A stretch of DNA of 64,000 nt from Holophagaceae bacterium (GTDB lineage: Bacteria > Acidobacteriota > Holophagae > Holophagales > Holophagaceae), in assembly GCA_016710635.1 (NCBI GenBank), contig JADJVL010000005.1:1-64000 (forward strand). The letters are read 5' to 3'. Shown one piece after another: positions 16,823 to 25,674 of this stretch. A program made the translations under genes and the position numbers. The notes beneath the pieces were generated by a model that searched no databases, was not told where the DNA came from, and saw only the letters and a list, made by a program, of their open reading frames with translations. Numbering within the stretch: the first letter of the stretch is position 1; every line of letters begins with the position of its first letter.

Positions 16823-18123
16823 ATGCCCTTGCATTTGCGGAACCACCTCCGGGTCCTCCTGACCCTGTTTGGCGCCTTCCTCCTCGGCCTCGGGGCCTCG
16901 GTCTGGCTCCACAAGGGCATTCCTTCGCCGTTGCGGCTGGGAGTCCTCACTCTGGCGGTTCTGTTGATGTTCATGGCCACAGGCTGGCTGATCCGGTGGC
17001 TCGTGGTGCCCAGGGGCGCCGCCGGCCAGGCGCCGGTGAGCCTGGAGGACATGCCCCGGCTGTGGGCGGAGCTGGAACGGGAGAACCTGAGCCTGCGGGG
17101 GCTGAAGGAGGCCGAGGACGCCCTGCGGAAGGGCATCCTGGCCCGGTTGCAGGAAGGGGTGGTGCTGCTTGGCCAGGAAGGGTCCGTGAAGCTCTACAAC
17201 CCAGCCGCCGAGGCCCTGCTGGGCCGGGGCACGCCCCTGGTGAAGGGCGCCACTGCCCTGTCCCTGTTCCGGGAGCCGGAGGCCCAGCGGCAGCTCGCCG
17301 CGGCCCAGGCCGGGAACAGCGTGGAATGGACCCTCGAGCGCGGGCACCGCATCCTCCGGGTCCGCGGGATCCCCTTCTCGCAGATCCAGGGGGCGGCCTC
17401 CTGCTCACCGTCGACGACGTCACGCGCCAGGAGGCCCTGGAGAACACCCGCCAGCGTTTCGTCTCGAACCTGAGCCACGAGCTCAAGACGCCCCTCACCA
17501 GCCTCCGCATCGCCGTGGAGAACCTGCAGGCGGAAAAGACTGAAGGCGGCCAGGCAGATCCGAATGCGGCCATGCTGCTCCGGGGCGTGGAGCGCATGAC
17601 CCTCCTCCTGGATGACATCTCCGAGCTCAGCCGCATCGAAAGCGGCGCCCTGCGGCTCTCCCCGGCACCCGTCGCCCTCGGGTCCCTCGTCCAGGAGCTC
17701 CTGGACGAGGCTGGTCCGGTCGCAAAGGCCAAGGGCATCACTCTCATTTCGCGCTTTGACGGGGCCGCCGACGCCGTGGTGCGGGTCGATGGCCTGCGGC
17801 TGCACCAGCTGGTGGGCAACCTACTGGGCAACGCCCTCAAGTTCAGTCCGGAGGGGGCCACGGTGGAACTGGGACTGGCCCTGGCGGAGGGGCGGATGCG
17901 CTGGGAAGTGAAGGACCATGGACCGGGCATCGCCCTGGCGGACCAGCCCAAGGTCTTCGAGCGGTTCTTTCGGGCCGCCACCGCCCGAGGCGTTCCGGGG
18001 ACGGGGCTTGGCCTCGCCATCGTCAAGCACCTGGCCCGCCTCATGGAGGGCGAGGTGGGCTTCACCAGCGAGCCCGGCCGGGGCGCCACCTTCTGGGTCG
18101 ATCTCCCCGCCGCGGAGCCCTGA
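16823..18123 (+). CDS. phoR: Phosphate-regulon sensor histidine kinase, PhoR-like (frame interrupted by a one-base loss)
   Basis: Two overlapping frames together make one kinase. The first covers two membrane helices (about residues 10-55) and a PAS-like region through RGIPFSQIQ. The second resumes at GGGLLLTVDDVTR and carries the H box FVSNLSHELKTPLTS, the N box NLLGNALKFSPEG, DHGPGIA and the G box GTGLGLAIVKHL. The shift is minus one and falls in the run of five G at 17389-17393; one extra G would restore a single protein of about 433 aa. A sequencing indel is most likely, with real mutation or slippage as alternatives. The phosphate context supports a PhoR role. It is convergent with phoB rather than in one operon with it. 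Confidence 0.85.
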
Positions 18124-18146
18124 AGACCGGCCGTGCCCGCCGTAGC

Positions 18147-18857
18147 TCAGTCGTTCACGCTGCCCAGCCGGTAACCTACGCCCACCACGGTCTCGATGAG
18201 GGCCGCGGCTTCGCCGAGCTTCGCCCTCAGCCTGCGCACGTGGGCATCGATGGTGCGGCTCTCGCCGAGGTACTCCAGGTCCCAGACCTGCTGGAGGATC
18301 CTTTCCCGGGGCAGGACCCGCCGCGGGTTCTTCAGGAAATAGGCCAGCAGCTCGAATTCCTTGCGGGTGAGATCCAGGGCCTGGCCGCCGGAGCGGGCCA
18401 TGTGCATGTCCAGGTCCACCGACAACGCGCCGAAGGCGAGGACCTTGCCCTTGGCCTGGTCGTCGAGGAAGCTGGCGCGGCGCAGGATGGCCTTGACCCG
18501 GGCGGTGAGCTCCCGGGTCGAATAGGGCTTGGAGACGTAGTCGTCGGCGCCGAGCTCCAGCCCGAGCACCCGGTCGATCTCGTCGCCACGGGCGGTGACG
18601 AGCACCACCGGCAGGCTGCGGAGGGCGGGCTCGCCGCGGATGAAGCGCAACACGTCGAGGCCGTCCATGTCCGGCAGCGTGAGGTCGAGGAGCGCCGCGT
18701 CCGGGCGGGTGCCTTTGCCCGCCGCCACGTGCCGCAGCAGTTGCAGGGCGTCGCCCCCCGTCGGGCAGGCCGCCACCCCGAACCCCTCCCGCTGGAAGTG
18801 CTGCTGCAGCCCCGCCAGGATGTCGGGATCGTCTTCCAGGAGGAGCAGGTGGGGCAT
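18147..18857 (-). CDS. phoB: Phosphate-regulon response regulator, PhoB/OmpR family
   Basis: 236 aa. The receiver domain has the acidic pair EDD (8-10), phospho-acceptor Asp58 (LLDLTLPDMDG) and Lys in VSKPYS. The C-terminal winged helix includes LTRKEFELLAYFLKNPRRVLPRERIL and the recognition helix segment RTIDAHVRRLRAKLG. It should bind PHO-type direct repeats near the genes around it. It ends 23 bp from the end of phoR, tail to tail. phoU begins the genes upstream, 10 bp away on the same strand, so phoB is probably the last gene of the pst operon. Confidence 0.9.
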   Translation of the reverse strand: MPHLLLLEDDPDILAGLQQHFQREGFGVAACPTGGDALQLLRHVAAGKGTRPDAALLDLTLPDMDGLDVLRFIRGEPALRSLPVVLVTARGDEIDRVLGLELGADDYVSKPYSTRELTARVKAILRRASFLDDQAKGKVLAFGALSVDLDMHMARSGGQALDLTRKEFELLAYFLKNPRRVLPRERILQQVWDLEYLGESRTIDAHVRRLRAKLGEAAALIETVVGVGYRLGSVND

Positions 18858-18867
18858 GGGGGGAACC

Positions 18868-19554
18868 TCAGTTGGCTTCGCCGGGGGTGCCGCGGGACTG
18901 GAGATAGCTGTGCTTCACATTGACGCCTTCGAGGATGAAGAGCACCTCCTCGGCGATGTTGGTGGCCTGGTCGGCGATGCGCTCCCAGTTCTTGATGACG
19001 ATGATGAGGTGGCTGGCCCGCTCGATGGTGAGGGGATCCGCCAGCATGATGCGGAGCAGCTCCTTGTAGGCGTCCAGGTAGAGGGCGTCCACCCGGTCGT
19101 CCTCGTCGATGACCCGGCGGGCGAGGTCAGCATCGCCGTTGACGAAGGCGTCCAGGGCCCGGCGCACCATCTCGCGGGTCTCGATGCCGAGGCTTTCCAG
19201 GTAGCCGCCCATGCGCAGGGGCGGCTGGGGATTCAGCAGCTTGGCCCGGCGGGCGATGTTCACGCAGTGGTCGCCGATGCGCTCCAGCTCCGGGATGATC
19301 TTGAGGGTGCTGGCGATGAGGCGCAGGTCCGTGGCGATGGGGGCCCGGAGGGCCAGGAGGTCCACACAGGCCTGGTCCAGGCGCAGCTCGCTCTCGTCCA
19401 CCGCGGCGTCCAGGGCGATGACCCGGTCGGCCATGGCGTCCGAGCGCTGCTCGTGGGCCTTCCGGGCGAGGTCGATCATCTCCTCGGCCTGTCCGGCCAT
19501 GGCCATCAGGCCGTTCTTGAGCTCCGCGAGCTCCGTGTCGAAGTGCCTGGGCAT
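18868..19554 (-). CDS. phoU: Phosphate signalling protein PhoU
   Basis: 228 aa of two PhoU helical repeats. Metal-binding motifs are visible as ELERIGDHCVNIARRA and NWERIADQATNIAEEV. PhoU links PstSCAB transport to PhoR so that the regulon is off when phosphate is plentiful. Its ATG shares one base with the pstB stop (TGATG), giving tight coupling to the transporter genes. Confidence 0.95.
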   Translation of the reverse strand: MPRHFDTELAELKNGLMAMAGQAEEMIDLARKAHEQRSDAMADRVIALDAAVDESELRLDQACVDLLALRAPIATDLRLIASTLKIIPELERIGDHCVNIARRAKLLNPQPPLRMGGYLESLGIETREMVRRALDAFVNGDADLARRVIDEDDRVDALYLDAYKELLRIMLADPLTIERASHLIIVIKNWERIADQATNIAEEVLFILEGVNVKHSYLQSRGTPGEAN

Positions 19555-20432
19555 CAGCCGAACCTCCCCGTGATGTAGTCCTCGGTCATGCGCTCCGAAG
19601 GCGTGGTGAACACTTTCTCCGTGAGACCGACCTCGATCAGCTTGCCCAGCCAGAAGAAGGCTGTGTAGTCCGAAGCGCGGGCGGCCTGCTGCATGTTGTG
19701 GGTGACGATGACGATGGTGTAGTCCTTCTTGAGCTCGAAGATCAGCTCCTCGATGCGGCTGGTGGCGATGGGATCCAGGGCCGAGCAGGGCTCGTCCATG
19801 AGGAGGACTTCGGGTTTCACCGCCAGGGCCCGCGCGATGCACAGGCGCTGCTGCTGGCCGCCGGACATGCCCAGGGCGGATTCGCTCAGCCGGTCCTTGA
19901 CTTCGTCCCAGAGACCGGCGCGCTTCAGGCTGGTCTCCACCGCCTCGTCCAGGGCGTGGCGGTCCCGGACGCCCTGGATGCGCAGGCCGTAGACCACATT
20001 CTCGTAGATGGACTTGGGGAAGGGGTTGGACTTCTGGAACACCATGCCCATGCGCTTGCGCAGGCCGATGACGTCCACGCCGGGAGCGTAGAGGTCCTGC
20101 CCCGCCAGCAGCACGCTGCCTTGCACCCGCACGCCGTCGATGAGGTCGTTCATGCGGTTGAGGGCGCGCAGCAAGGTGCTCTTGCCGCAGCCGGAGGGGC
20201 CGATGAAGGCCATCACCGTGTGCTCCTTCACGTCCAGGTCGACCCCGTGGAGGGCCTGCTTGTCGCCGTAGTACAGGTCCAGGTTGCGCACCTGGAGCAT
20301 GGGCTGGGCGGTGATCGCCGCGGCGTCCGTCAACGGCAGGCCGCGCGGGCGGAGGGCCTCCGCCGCCTGCGGGCCGGGTTCGGGGATCGCTCTCGAGAGC
20401 TCGGGTTCCATGAGGGCTCCGGGGTTCGGCAT
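19554..20432 (-). CDS. pstB: Phosphate ABC transporter ATP-binding protein PstB
   Basis: 292 aa. Walker A is GPSGCGKST, the signature MSGGQQQRL, Walker B VLLMDEP with the switch His in VTHNMQQA. The PstB-specific MVFQKSNPFPKSIYENV is present. The ATG at 20432 overlaps the pstA stop by one base. It gives about 40 residues of Pro-rich leader before the ABC core, and an internal ATG (MEPEL) seven codons on is possible. Confidence 0.95.
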   Translation of the reverse strand: MPNPGALMEPELSRAIPEPGPQAAEALRPRGLPLTDAAAITAQPMLQVRNLDLYYGDKQALHGVDLDVKEHTVMAFIGPSGCGKSTLLRALNRMNDLIDGVRVQGSVLLAGQDLYAPGVDVIGLRKRMGMVFQKSNPFPKSIYENVVYGLRIQGVRDRHALDEAVETSLKRAGLWDEVKDRLSESALGMSGGQQQRLCIARALAVKPEVLLMDEPCSALDPIATSRIEELIFELKKDYTIVIVTHNMQQAARASDYTAFFWLGKLIEVGLTEKVFTTPSERMTEDYITGRFG

Positions 20433-22060
20433 CAGAAGGTGCTCCCGCCCAGGCGTTCCCGCAACCGTCGCCGCAGGCGCAGGGCGAAGAGGTTCAGCGC
20501 CACGACCACGAGCAGGAGAAGGAGGGCGGTCATGTAGACCATGGGCTTGGCGGCCTCGCTGTTGGGGCTCTGGAAGCCCACGTCGTAGATGTGGAAGCCG
20601 AGGTGCATGAACTTGCGGTCGAAATGGAAGTAGGGGAACTGGCCATCCAGGGGCATGGCCGGGGCCAGCTTGACGACGCCGGTGAGCATGAGGGGCGCCA
20701 CCTCGCCGGCGCCCCGGGCCATGGCGAGGATCAGGCCGGTGAGGATGCCGGGGGCGGCGCCGGGCAGCACCACCTTCCAGATGGTCTGCCACTTGGTGGC
20801 GCCCAGGGCCAGGCTGGCCTCCCGCAGCGAGCGGGGCACCGAGGACAGGGCCTCCTCCGTGGCGACCACCACCACGGGGACCGTGAGGAGGGCCAGGGTG
20901 AGGGAGGCCCAGAGGATGCCACCGGTGCCGTAGGTGGGCGTGGGCAGGCGGTCCGCGAAGAAGGCCTGGTCGATGGCGCCGCCCATCGTATACACGAAGA
21001 AGCCCAGGCCGAAGACGCCGAAAACGATGGAGGGGACGCCGGCCAGGTTGTTCACCGCCACCCGCACGCTGCGCACCAGCCAACCGTCCCGGGCGTACTC
21101 CCGCAGGAAGAGGGCCGTGACCACGCCGAGGGGGACCACCATGAGGGACATGATGAGCACCATCAGCACCGTGCCGAAAATGGCCGGGAAGATGCCGCCT
21201 TCCGTATTGGACTCCCGCGGATCCCCGGACACGAATTCCCAGAGGCGGGCTGCGTAGATGCCGGCCTTCCCGAGAATGCCTGTGCGGTTGGGGGCGACGA
21301 GGCGCACCACGGCGCTGAGGGGGATCTCCTTGGTCTGCCCGTCCACGGTCCGCAGGATGATCTGGAGCTCCGCGGACTTGGCGCGGAGGCCGTCGAGGCG
21401 GGTCTGCAGGGCTTCGTAGCGGACCCGCAGGGCCTTCTCCTCCGCCTCCAGGCGCGCCAGGGCCGTCGCATCGGCAGGCGCCAGGCCCCGGCGGCGGAGG
21501 CGGAGGTCTTCGAGGCGGCGGTTGAGGGTTCCGACTTCGTCCTTCTCGATGGTGCGGATGTCCCCCTGGAGGGACTGGGCCTCCGGCAGCCGCCCAAGGG
21601 CTTCCTCAAAGGCCGCATCCCCGGACGCCAGCACCCTGCCGTTCTCGGAAACCGAGGCCACGAAGCCGATGAAGGCGCCATTCTCAAGCCGCTCCACGAG
21701 GACTGCGTCCGCGGGCCGCTGCTGCGCGCCCAGCTCGGCGACCTTGATCCAGCGGAAGTCCTGGCCGTAGAGGTCCCGGTTGGCCACCCGGAACTGGACC
21801 TTGGCGGGCTCCTCCCCGAGGGCGGCTTCGCGGGCGGAGATCTCGCCGAGCAGCGGTCCTTCCGGCGTCGTGGCCTGCACGAGGGCCCGGGGCCAGAAGA
21901 ACCCGAGCCCTTTGACGGCGATGAACCCGACGAGGCCCGTGATCATGAGCAGGGAGAGGGCCAGGGCCGCGGCGGAGAGCCAGACGAAGGCGCTGCCCCT
22001 GCGCAGGAACTCGCGGCCGCGTTGGAGGCCGCTTGGGAGGCTGGTGCCGTTCCTGGCCAT
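20432..22060 (-). CDS. pstA: Phosphate ABC transporter permease PstA, long form
   Basis: 542 aa, against about 300 in E. coli. One helix near 25-50 is followed by a large extracytoplasmic insert of about 220 residues. Part of the insert is a charged coiled coil (around RRLEDLRLRRRG to ALQTRLDGLRAKSAEL). The permease core follows, with the EAA-type loop SLREASLALGATKWQTIWKVVLPGA. Long PstA proteins of this kind occur with long PstC in several diderm groups. The ATG overlaps the pstC stop by one base. Confidence 0.93.
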   Translation of the reverse strand: MARNGTSLPSGLQRGREFLRRGSAFVWLSAAALALSLLMITGLVGFIAVKGLGFFWPRALVQATTPEGPLLGEISAREAALGEEPAKVQFRVANRDLYGQDFRWIKVAELGAQQRPADAVLVERLENGAFIGFVASVSENGRVLASGDAAFEEALGRLPEAQSLQGDIRTIEKDEVGTLNRRLEDLRLRRRGLAPADATALARLEAEEKALRVRYEALQTRLDGLRAKSAELQIILRTVDGQTKEIPLSAVVRLVAPNRTGILGKAGIYAARLWEFVSGDPRESNTEGGIFPAIFGTVLMVLIMSLMVVPLGVVTALFLREYARDGWLVRSVRVAVNNLAGVPSIVFGVFGLGFFVYTMGGAIDQAFFADRLPTPTYGTGGILWASLTLALLTVPVVVVATEEALSSVPRSLREASLALGATKWQTIWKVVLPGAAPGILTGLILAMARGAGEVAPLMLTGVVKLAPAMPLDGQFPYFHFDRKFMHLGFHIYDVGFQSPNSEAAKPMVYMTALLLLLVVVALNLFALRLRRRLRERLGGSTF

Positions 22061-24237
22061 CAGAAGCTCTCGTACTTCTTGCGGAGCCGCTGGCGCACCA
22101 GCTCCGCGAGGGTGTTGAGGAGGAAGGTCAGGAGGAAGAGCAGGAAGGCCGCCAGGAAGAGCACCCGGTAGAGGGATCCGTGGTGGGGGGCTTCAGGGAT
22201 CTCCACCGCGATGTTGGCAGCCAGGGTCCGCATGCCGTTGAAGGGGCTCCAGTCCAGCACCGGCGTGTTGCCGGTGGCCATCAGCACGATCATGGTCTCG
22301 CCGATGGCCCGGCCCAGTCCGACCATCACCGCCGAGAAGATCCCGGGGCTCGCCGTGGGCAGCACCACCCGCCAGGCGGTCTGCCAGGGCGACGCGCCGC
22401 AGGCCAGGCTGGCGGAGGTCAGGGATTTCGGCACGGAGGAGAGGGCGTCCTCGCTGAGGGTGAAGATGATGGGGATGACGGCGAAGCCCATGGCAAAGCC
22501 CACCACCAGGCTGTTGCGCTGGTCGTAGGTGATGCCCTGGGCCGAAAGCAGCCAGTGGCGGTAGTCGCCGCCGAGGAAGGCACGCTCGAAGGCGGGGGCC
22601 GCGGTCAGGCTGAGGAGGCCCGCCGCCACGAGCAGGGGCACCGCCCAAAGGACTTCCCGCCCGGTTCCCCACAGGCTCTTGAAGCGGTCCGGCAGCCGCA
22701 TCCAGACCGGAAAGGCCAGGAGGGCGAGGACCAGGGCGGCCGCGGGGAAGACCAGGACCGAAACCGCCAGTTTCTCGAAGAGGGGCGCCATGACCAGGCC
22801 GGCGAGGAAGCCCAGCACCACCGAGGGCAGGGCGGCCATGATCTCCACCGTCGGCTTGATGGCGTTGCGAAGCCGGGGCGTGGCGAACTGGCTGGTGTAG
22901 AGGGCGCCGAGCACCGCCAGGGGCAGGGCGAAGAGCATGGCGTACAGCGTGCCCTTGAGGGTGCCGAAGACCAGCGGCACGAGGCTGAACTTGGGCTCGA
23001 AGTCGTCGGTGCCCCCGCTGCTCTGCCACACGAATTCCGGCTTGTCGTAGCCTTCGTAGTGGACCTTCCCCACGAGGCTCGTGAAGGTGACTTCCGGATG
23101 GGTGGCCTGGAGGGTCCAGGCCCGGGTCTCGCCGGAAGCCGAACTGGCGGTGACGAGGTCGCCCCGGGTGGACAGGGACGCGGAGGTGAGGCCTTCGGCG
23201 GAAGCGCGGAAGAGCCTGGCTTCGGTGGTCAGATGGTCCACCGCCAGGTCCCGGTCGCTCCAGACCAGGAAGCGCTTGTCGCGCAGGCTGGGCATGAAGC
23301 CCCGCACCGGCCCCGCCAGGGGCTGGAAGACATGCAGCCGCTGCAGCTGCGGCGCGTCCCCGGTGCGCAGGAGCTGGAAGGCCTGGAGCGCGCCCCGTTC
23401 GCCCCCCGCCAGGATGGAATTGCCGCCCAGCGCGAAGGCCAGGGCGGTGATGGGCTCGGGGAAGGCCGCCTCGGCGGTCAGGGCGCCGGTGGCCACATCG
23501 AGGGCCAGCAGCCTTCCCGTGGCGGTCCCGATGAAGAGCTGCTGGCCATCGGAACTCCAGAGGGCTGCCTGGACGGTCTGTCCGGCAAGGTTGGTCAGTG
23601 GCTTCCAGGCGACCGCTGCCGTGGTGCCGGGAACGGATTCGAGCCACGCCGGGCCCTCCTGGGTGAGGGCGGCGACGCGCAGGACGCCGCTGCCTTCCAG
23701 GCCGCCCCCTTCCATCAGCCGGAACGCAAGGATCCGCTGAGGCGCCTGGGCCGGCTGCAGGGCCGGTTGCCAGACGGGCTCCAGGTCCCAGGCCGCCGGA
23801 TTGGCCTCCCCGGCGGGCTTGGACCACTTGAGCCGCCCTTCGTGCAGGCGGCCCGCGCCGTCCAGGACCAGCAGTTCGCCGGCGGCCGTCGGCCTGGAGA
23901 CCCAGGACCAGGGCAGGGCGGGGCTTCCCGCGACGGACTTGAGGGCGCTGCCGTCGGTGAGCCGGATGAGTCGCAGCCCCTCCGCCGCGGAGACCGCCAC
24001 CGCCGCCTTGCCGGACTCGTCGAGGAGCAGGGCGGCCTGGGCCGGCGCCTGGAGGCCCTGCTTCGCACTGCCGCGGGCGCCCCGGAACAGGGGGAAGGCC
24101 TCCTTGCCGATGAAGAAGAGCATGCCCAGCACGGCGGCGATGATGGCCAGACCACCCACGGAGATGATCACTGCCATCAGGCGGTCCACGCGCTTGGCGC
24201 GGCGCAGGACGGCATCCTTCGGGGAAGCGGCGCTCAT
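22060..24237 (-). CDS. pstC: Phosphate ABC transporter permease PstC, long form (COG4590-like)
   Basis: 725 aa, more than twice the E. coli length. A helix at about 22-45 is followed by roughly 380 residues that look like a WD/PQQ-type propeller. Repeated short strands occur there, for example SDGQQLFIGTATGRLLALDVATG and LGGNSILAGGERGALQAF. The permease core then has KSLTSASLACGASPWQTAWRVVLPTA, the ATPase-contact loop. I infer that the periplasmic propeller senses or docks something near PstS. AGGA lies 9 bases upstream of the ATG. Confidence 0.93.
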   Translation of the reverse strand: MSAASPKDAVLRRAKRVDRLMAVIISVGGLAIIAAVLGMLFFIGKEAFPLFRGARGSAKQGLQAPAQAALLLDESGKAAVAVSAAEGLRLIRLTDGSALKSVAGSPALPWSWVSRPTAAGELLVLDGAGRLHEGRLKWSKPAGEANPAAWDLEPVWQPALQPAQAPQRILAFRLMEGGGLEGSGVLRVAALTQEGPAWLESVPGTTAAVAWKPLTNLAGQTVQAALWSSDGQQLFIGTATGRLLALDVATGALTAEAAFPEPITALAFALGGNSILAGGERGALQAFQLLRTGDAPQLQRLHVFQPLAGPVRGFMPSLRDKRFLVWSDRDLAVDHLTTEARLFRASAEGLTSASLSTRGDLVTASSASGETRAWTLQATHPEVTFTSLVGKVHYEGYDKPEFVWQSSGGTDDFEPKFSLVPLVFGTLKGTLYAMLFALPLAVLGALYTSQFATPRLRNAIKPTVEIMAALPSVVLGFLAGLVMAPLFEKLAVSVLVFPAAALVLALLAFPVWMRLPDRFKSLWGTGREVLWAVPLLVAAGLLSLTAAPAFERAFLGGDYRHWLLSAQGITYDQRNSLVVGFAMGFAVIPIIFTLSEDALSSVPKSLTSASLACGASPWQTAWRVVLPTASPGIFSAVMVGLGRAIGETMIVLMATGNTPVLDWSPFNGMRTLAANIAVEIPEAPHHGSLYRVLFLAAFLLFLLTFLLNTLAELVRQRLRKKYESF

Positions 24238-24285
24238 GGGTTCGGGGATCCTGTCACGGAAAATTTACGCTCGGGGCCTGGATAC

Positions 24286-24315
24286 GCGACTGCCGGAGTC
24301 GCCTCCGGCAGTCGC
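24286..24315 (-). terminator. Strong hairpin between pstS and pstC
   Basis: GCGACTGCCGGAG and CTCCGGCAGTCGC form a perfect 13-bp stem with a 4-base loop, in the 89-bp gap between pstS and pstC. There is no U tract on the transcribed side. It is more likely an attenuator or RNA-stabilising hairpin that raises pstS mRNA relative to pstCAB than a full terminator. Confidence 0.55.
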
Positions 24316-24326
24316 AGGGCGGAAGT

Positions 24327-25307
24327 CTACTGGACCTTCTTGAGCTCCGAGCCTTCCATGGCGGCGGTGAGGGGCAGGTAGCCGTCCTTGACGACGATCT
24401 CCTGGCCTTCCTTGCTCAGCACGAACTTGAGGAATTCCCGGGTCAGGGGATCCATGGGCTTCTTGGGATCCTTGTTCACGTACACGAAGAGGAAACGGGT
24501 CATGGGGTACTTGCCGCTGAGGGCGTTCTCGTAGGTGGCCTGGAAGGCCTGGTCGTTGTAGCGGCCCTTCATGGACATGGGGACGGCCCGGACGCCGGAG
24601 GTGGCGTAGCCGATGCCGCTGTAGCCGATGGCGCCCTTGTCCGTGGAGACGCTCTGGACCACGGAGGAGGAGCCCGGCTGCTCCTTCACCGTGTCCTTGT
24701 AGTCGCCCTTGTTCAGTGCGTGCTCCTTGAAGTAGCCGTAGGTGCCCGACGCGCTGTTGCGGCCGTACATGGAGATGGGCCGGGCCGCCCACTCGCCCTT
24801 CAGTCCCAGCTGGCCCCAGCTCTTGACGTCCGCCTTCGCGCCCCACTTGCGGGTCTTGGAGAAGATGGCGTCCACCTCTTCCATGGTGATTTCCTTGAGG
24901 GGGTTGTCCTTGTGGACGAAGACGGCGAGGGTATCGATGGCCACGGCGATCTTCGTGGGCTTGTAGCCGTACTTCTTCTCGAACTTGTCCATCTCCTCGC
25001 CCTTCATCTCCCGGCTCATGGGGCCGAGCTGGGAGGTGCCTTCCTGCAGGGCCGGGGGCGCGGTGGAGGAGCCTTTGCCCTCCACCTGGATTTTGACGTT
25101 CGGGTACTGCTTGTTGAAGGATTCCACCCAGTAGGTCATCAGGTTGTTCAGAGTGTCGGAGCCCACGGAGTTGAGGTTTCCGGAAATGCCGGCCACCTTC
25201 TTGTAGACCGAAAGCTTGGGATCCACCTTCACGTTCTGGGCCGTCACGGGAAGCGCCAGGACCGCGCAGGCGGCGAGGGCGGAAAGGATTCGGGGCGTGC
25301 GGGGCAT
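24327..25307 (-). CDS. pstS: Phosphate-binding protein PstS
   Basis: 326 aa with a signal peptide ending near PVTAQN (about residue 24), so periplasmic. Phosphate-binding loops are GSDTLNNL near the N terminus, GKGSSTAPPAL and the central GRNSASGTYGYF. First gene of the pst operon, with a good GGAG site 8 bases upstream. The AT-rich stretch at about 25395-25445 upstream is the likely promoter region. Confidence 0.95.
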   Translation of the reverse strand: MPRTPRILSALAACAVLALPVTAQNVKVDPKLSVYKKVAGISGNLNSVGSDTLNNLMTYWVESFNKQYPNVKIQVEGKGSSTAPPALQEGTSQLGPMSREMKGEEMDKFEKKYGYKPTKIAVAIDTLAVFVHKDNPLKEITMEEVDAIFSKTRKWGAKADVKSWGQLGLKGEWAARPISMYGRNSASGTYGYFKEHALNKGDYKDTVKEQPGSSSVVQSVSTDKGAIGYSGIGYATSGVRAVPMSMKGRYNDQAFQATYENALSGKYPMTRFLFVYVNKDPKKPMDPLTREFLKFVLSKEGQEIVVKDGYLPLTAAMEGSELKKVQ

Positions 25308-25674
25308 GGTTGCTCCTCTGGGATGGATTCAGGCTCAAGGGCTGATGTGGCGCCGCCGTGCCGCTGGCGTGAATTCCGTGTGACGACGGGCCGCGGTTCC
25401 GATAAAAACGCCTCAAAATCCACGTAAATATAGAAAAGATGCGATATTGCCATCGCCGTGCTTTCCGGGGAGAATGAGGCTGCATCCAGCGGTGCCCGGC
25501 CAGCGGGCCAGCGCACCCTGGACGGTCTCATCGAGGTCCGTGGCCGGGCAGGACGCCCCGAACCGGCAACCTCACCCTTCCATCCTCCACATCCATCCAC
25601 ATATCCAGCACGCGGAACTGGCGCCCCGTCCATTCGACGTAACAGCGCAGAGCCGCAGCCGAACGGGAGTTCCC
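25308..25674. other. Divergent regulatory gap between pstS and the ribonuclease gene
   Basis: 367 bp without a convincing gene. The bases around 25395-25445 are strikingly AT-rich against the genome average, with TATATT-like hexamers readable toward pstS, so the pstS promoter probably lies here. No clear PHO box was found by eye. The part nearer 25450-25670 would be the 5' leader of the ribonuclease mRNA, which in this family often carries autoregulatory structure. An open frame through it has no sensible protein character. Confidence 0.4.

Noticed and set aside
17387..17395. Programmed minus-one frameshift in phoR
   Set aside because: No canonical X-XXY-YYZ heptamer, no clear downstream pseudoknot, and the same defect occurs in fabH; an indel is simpler.
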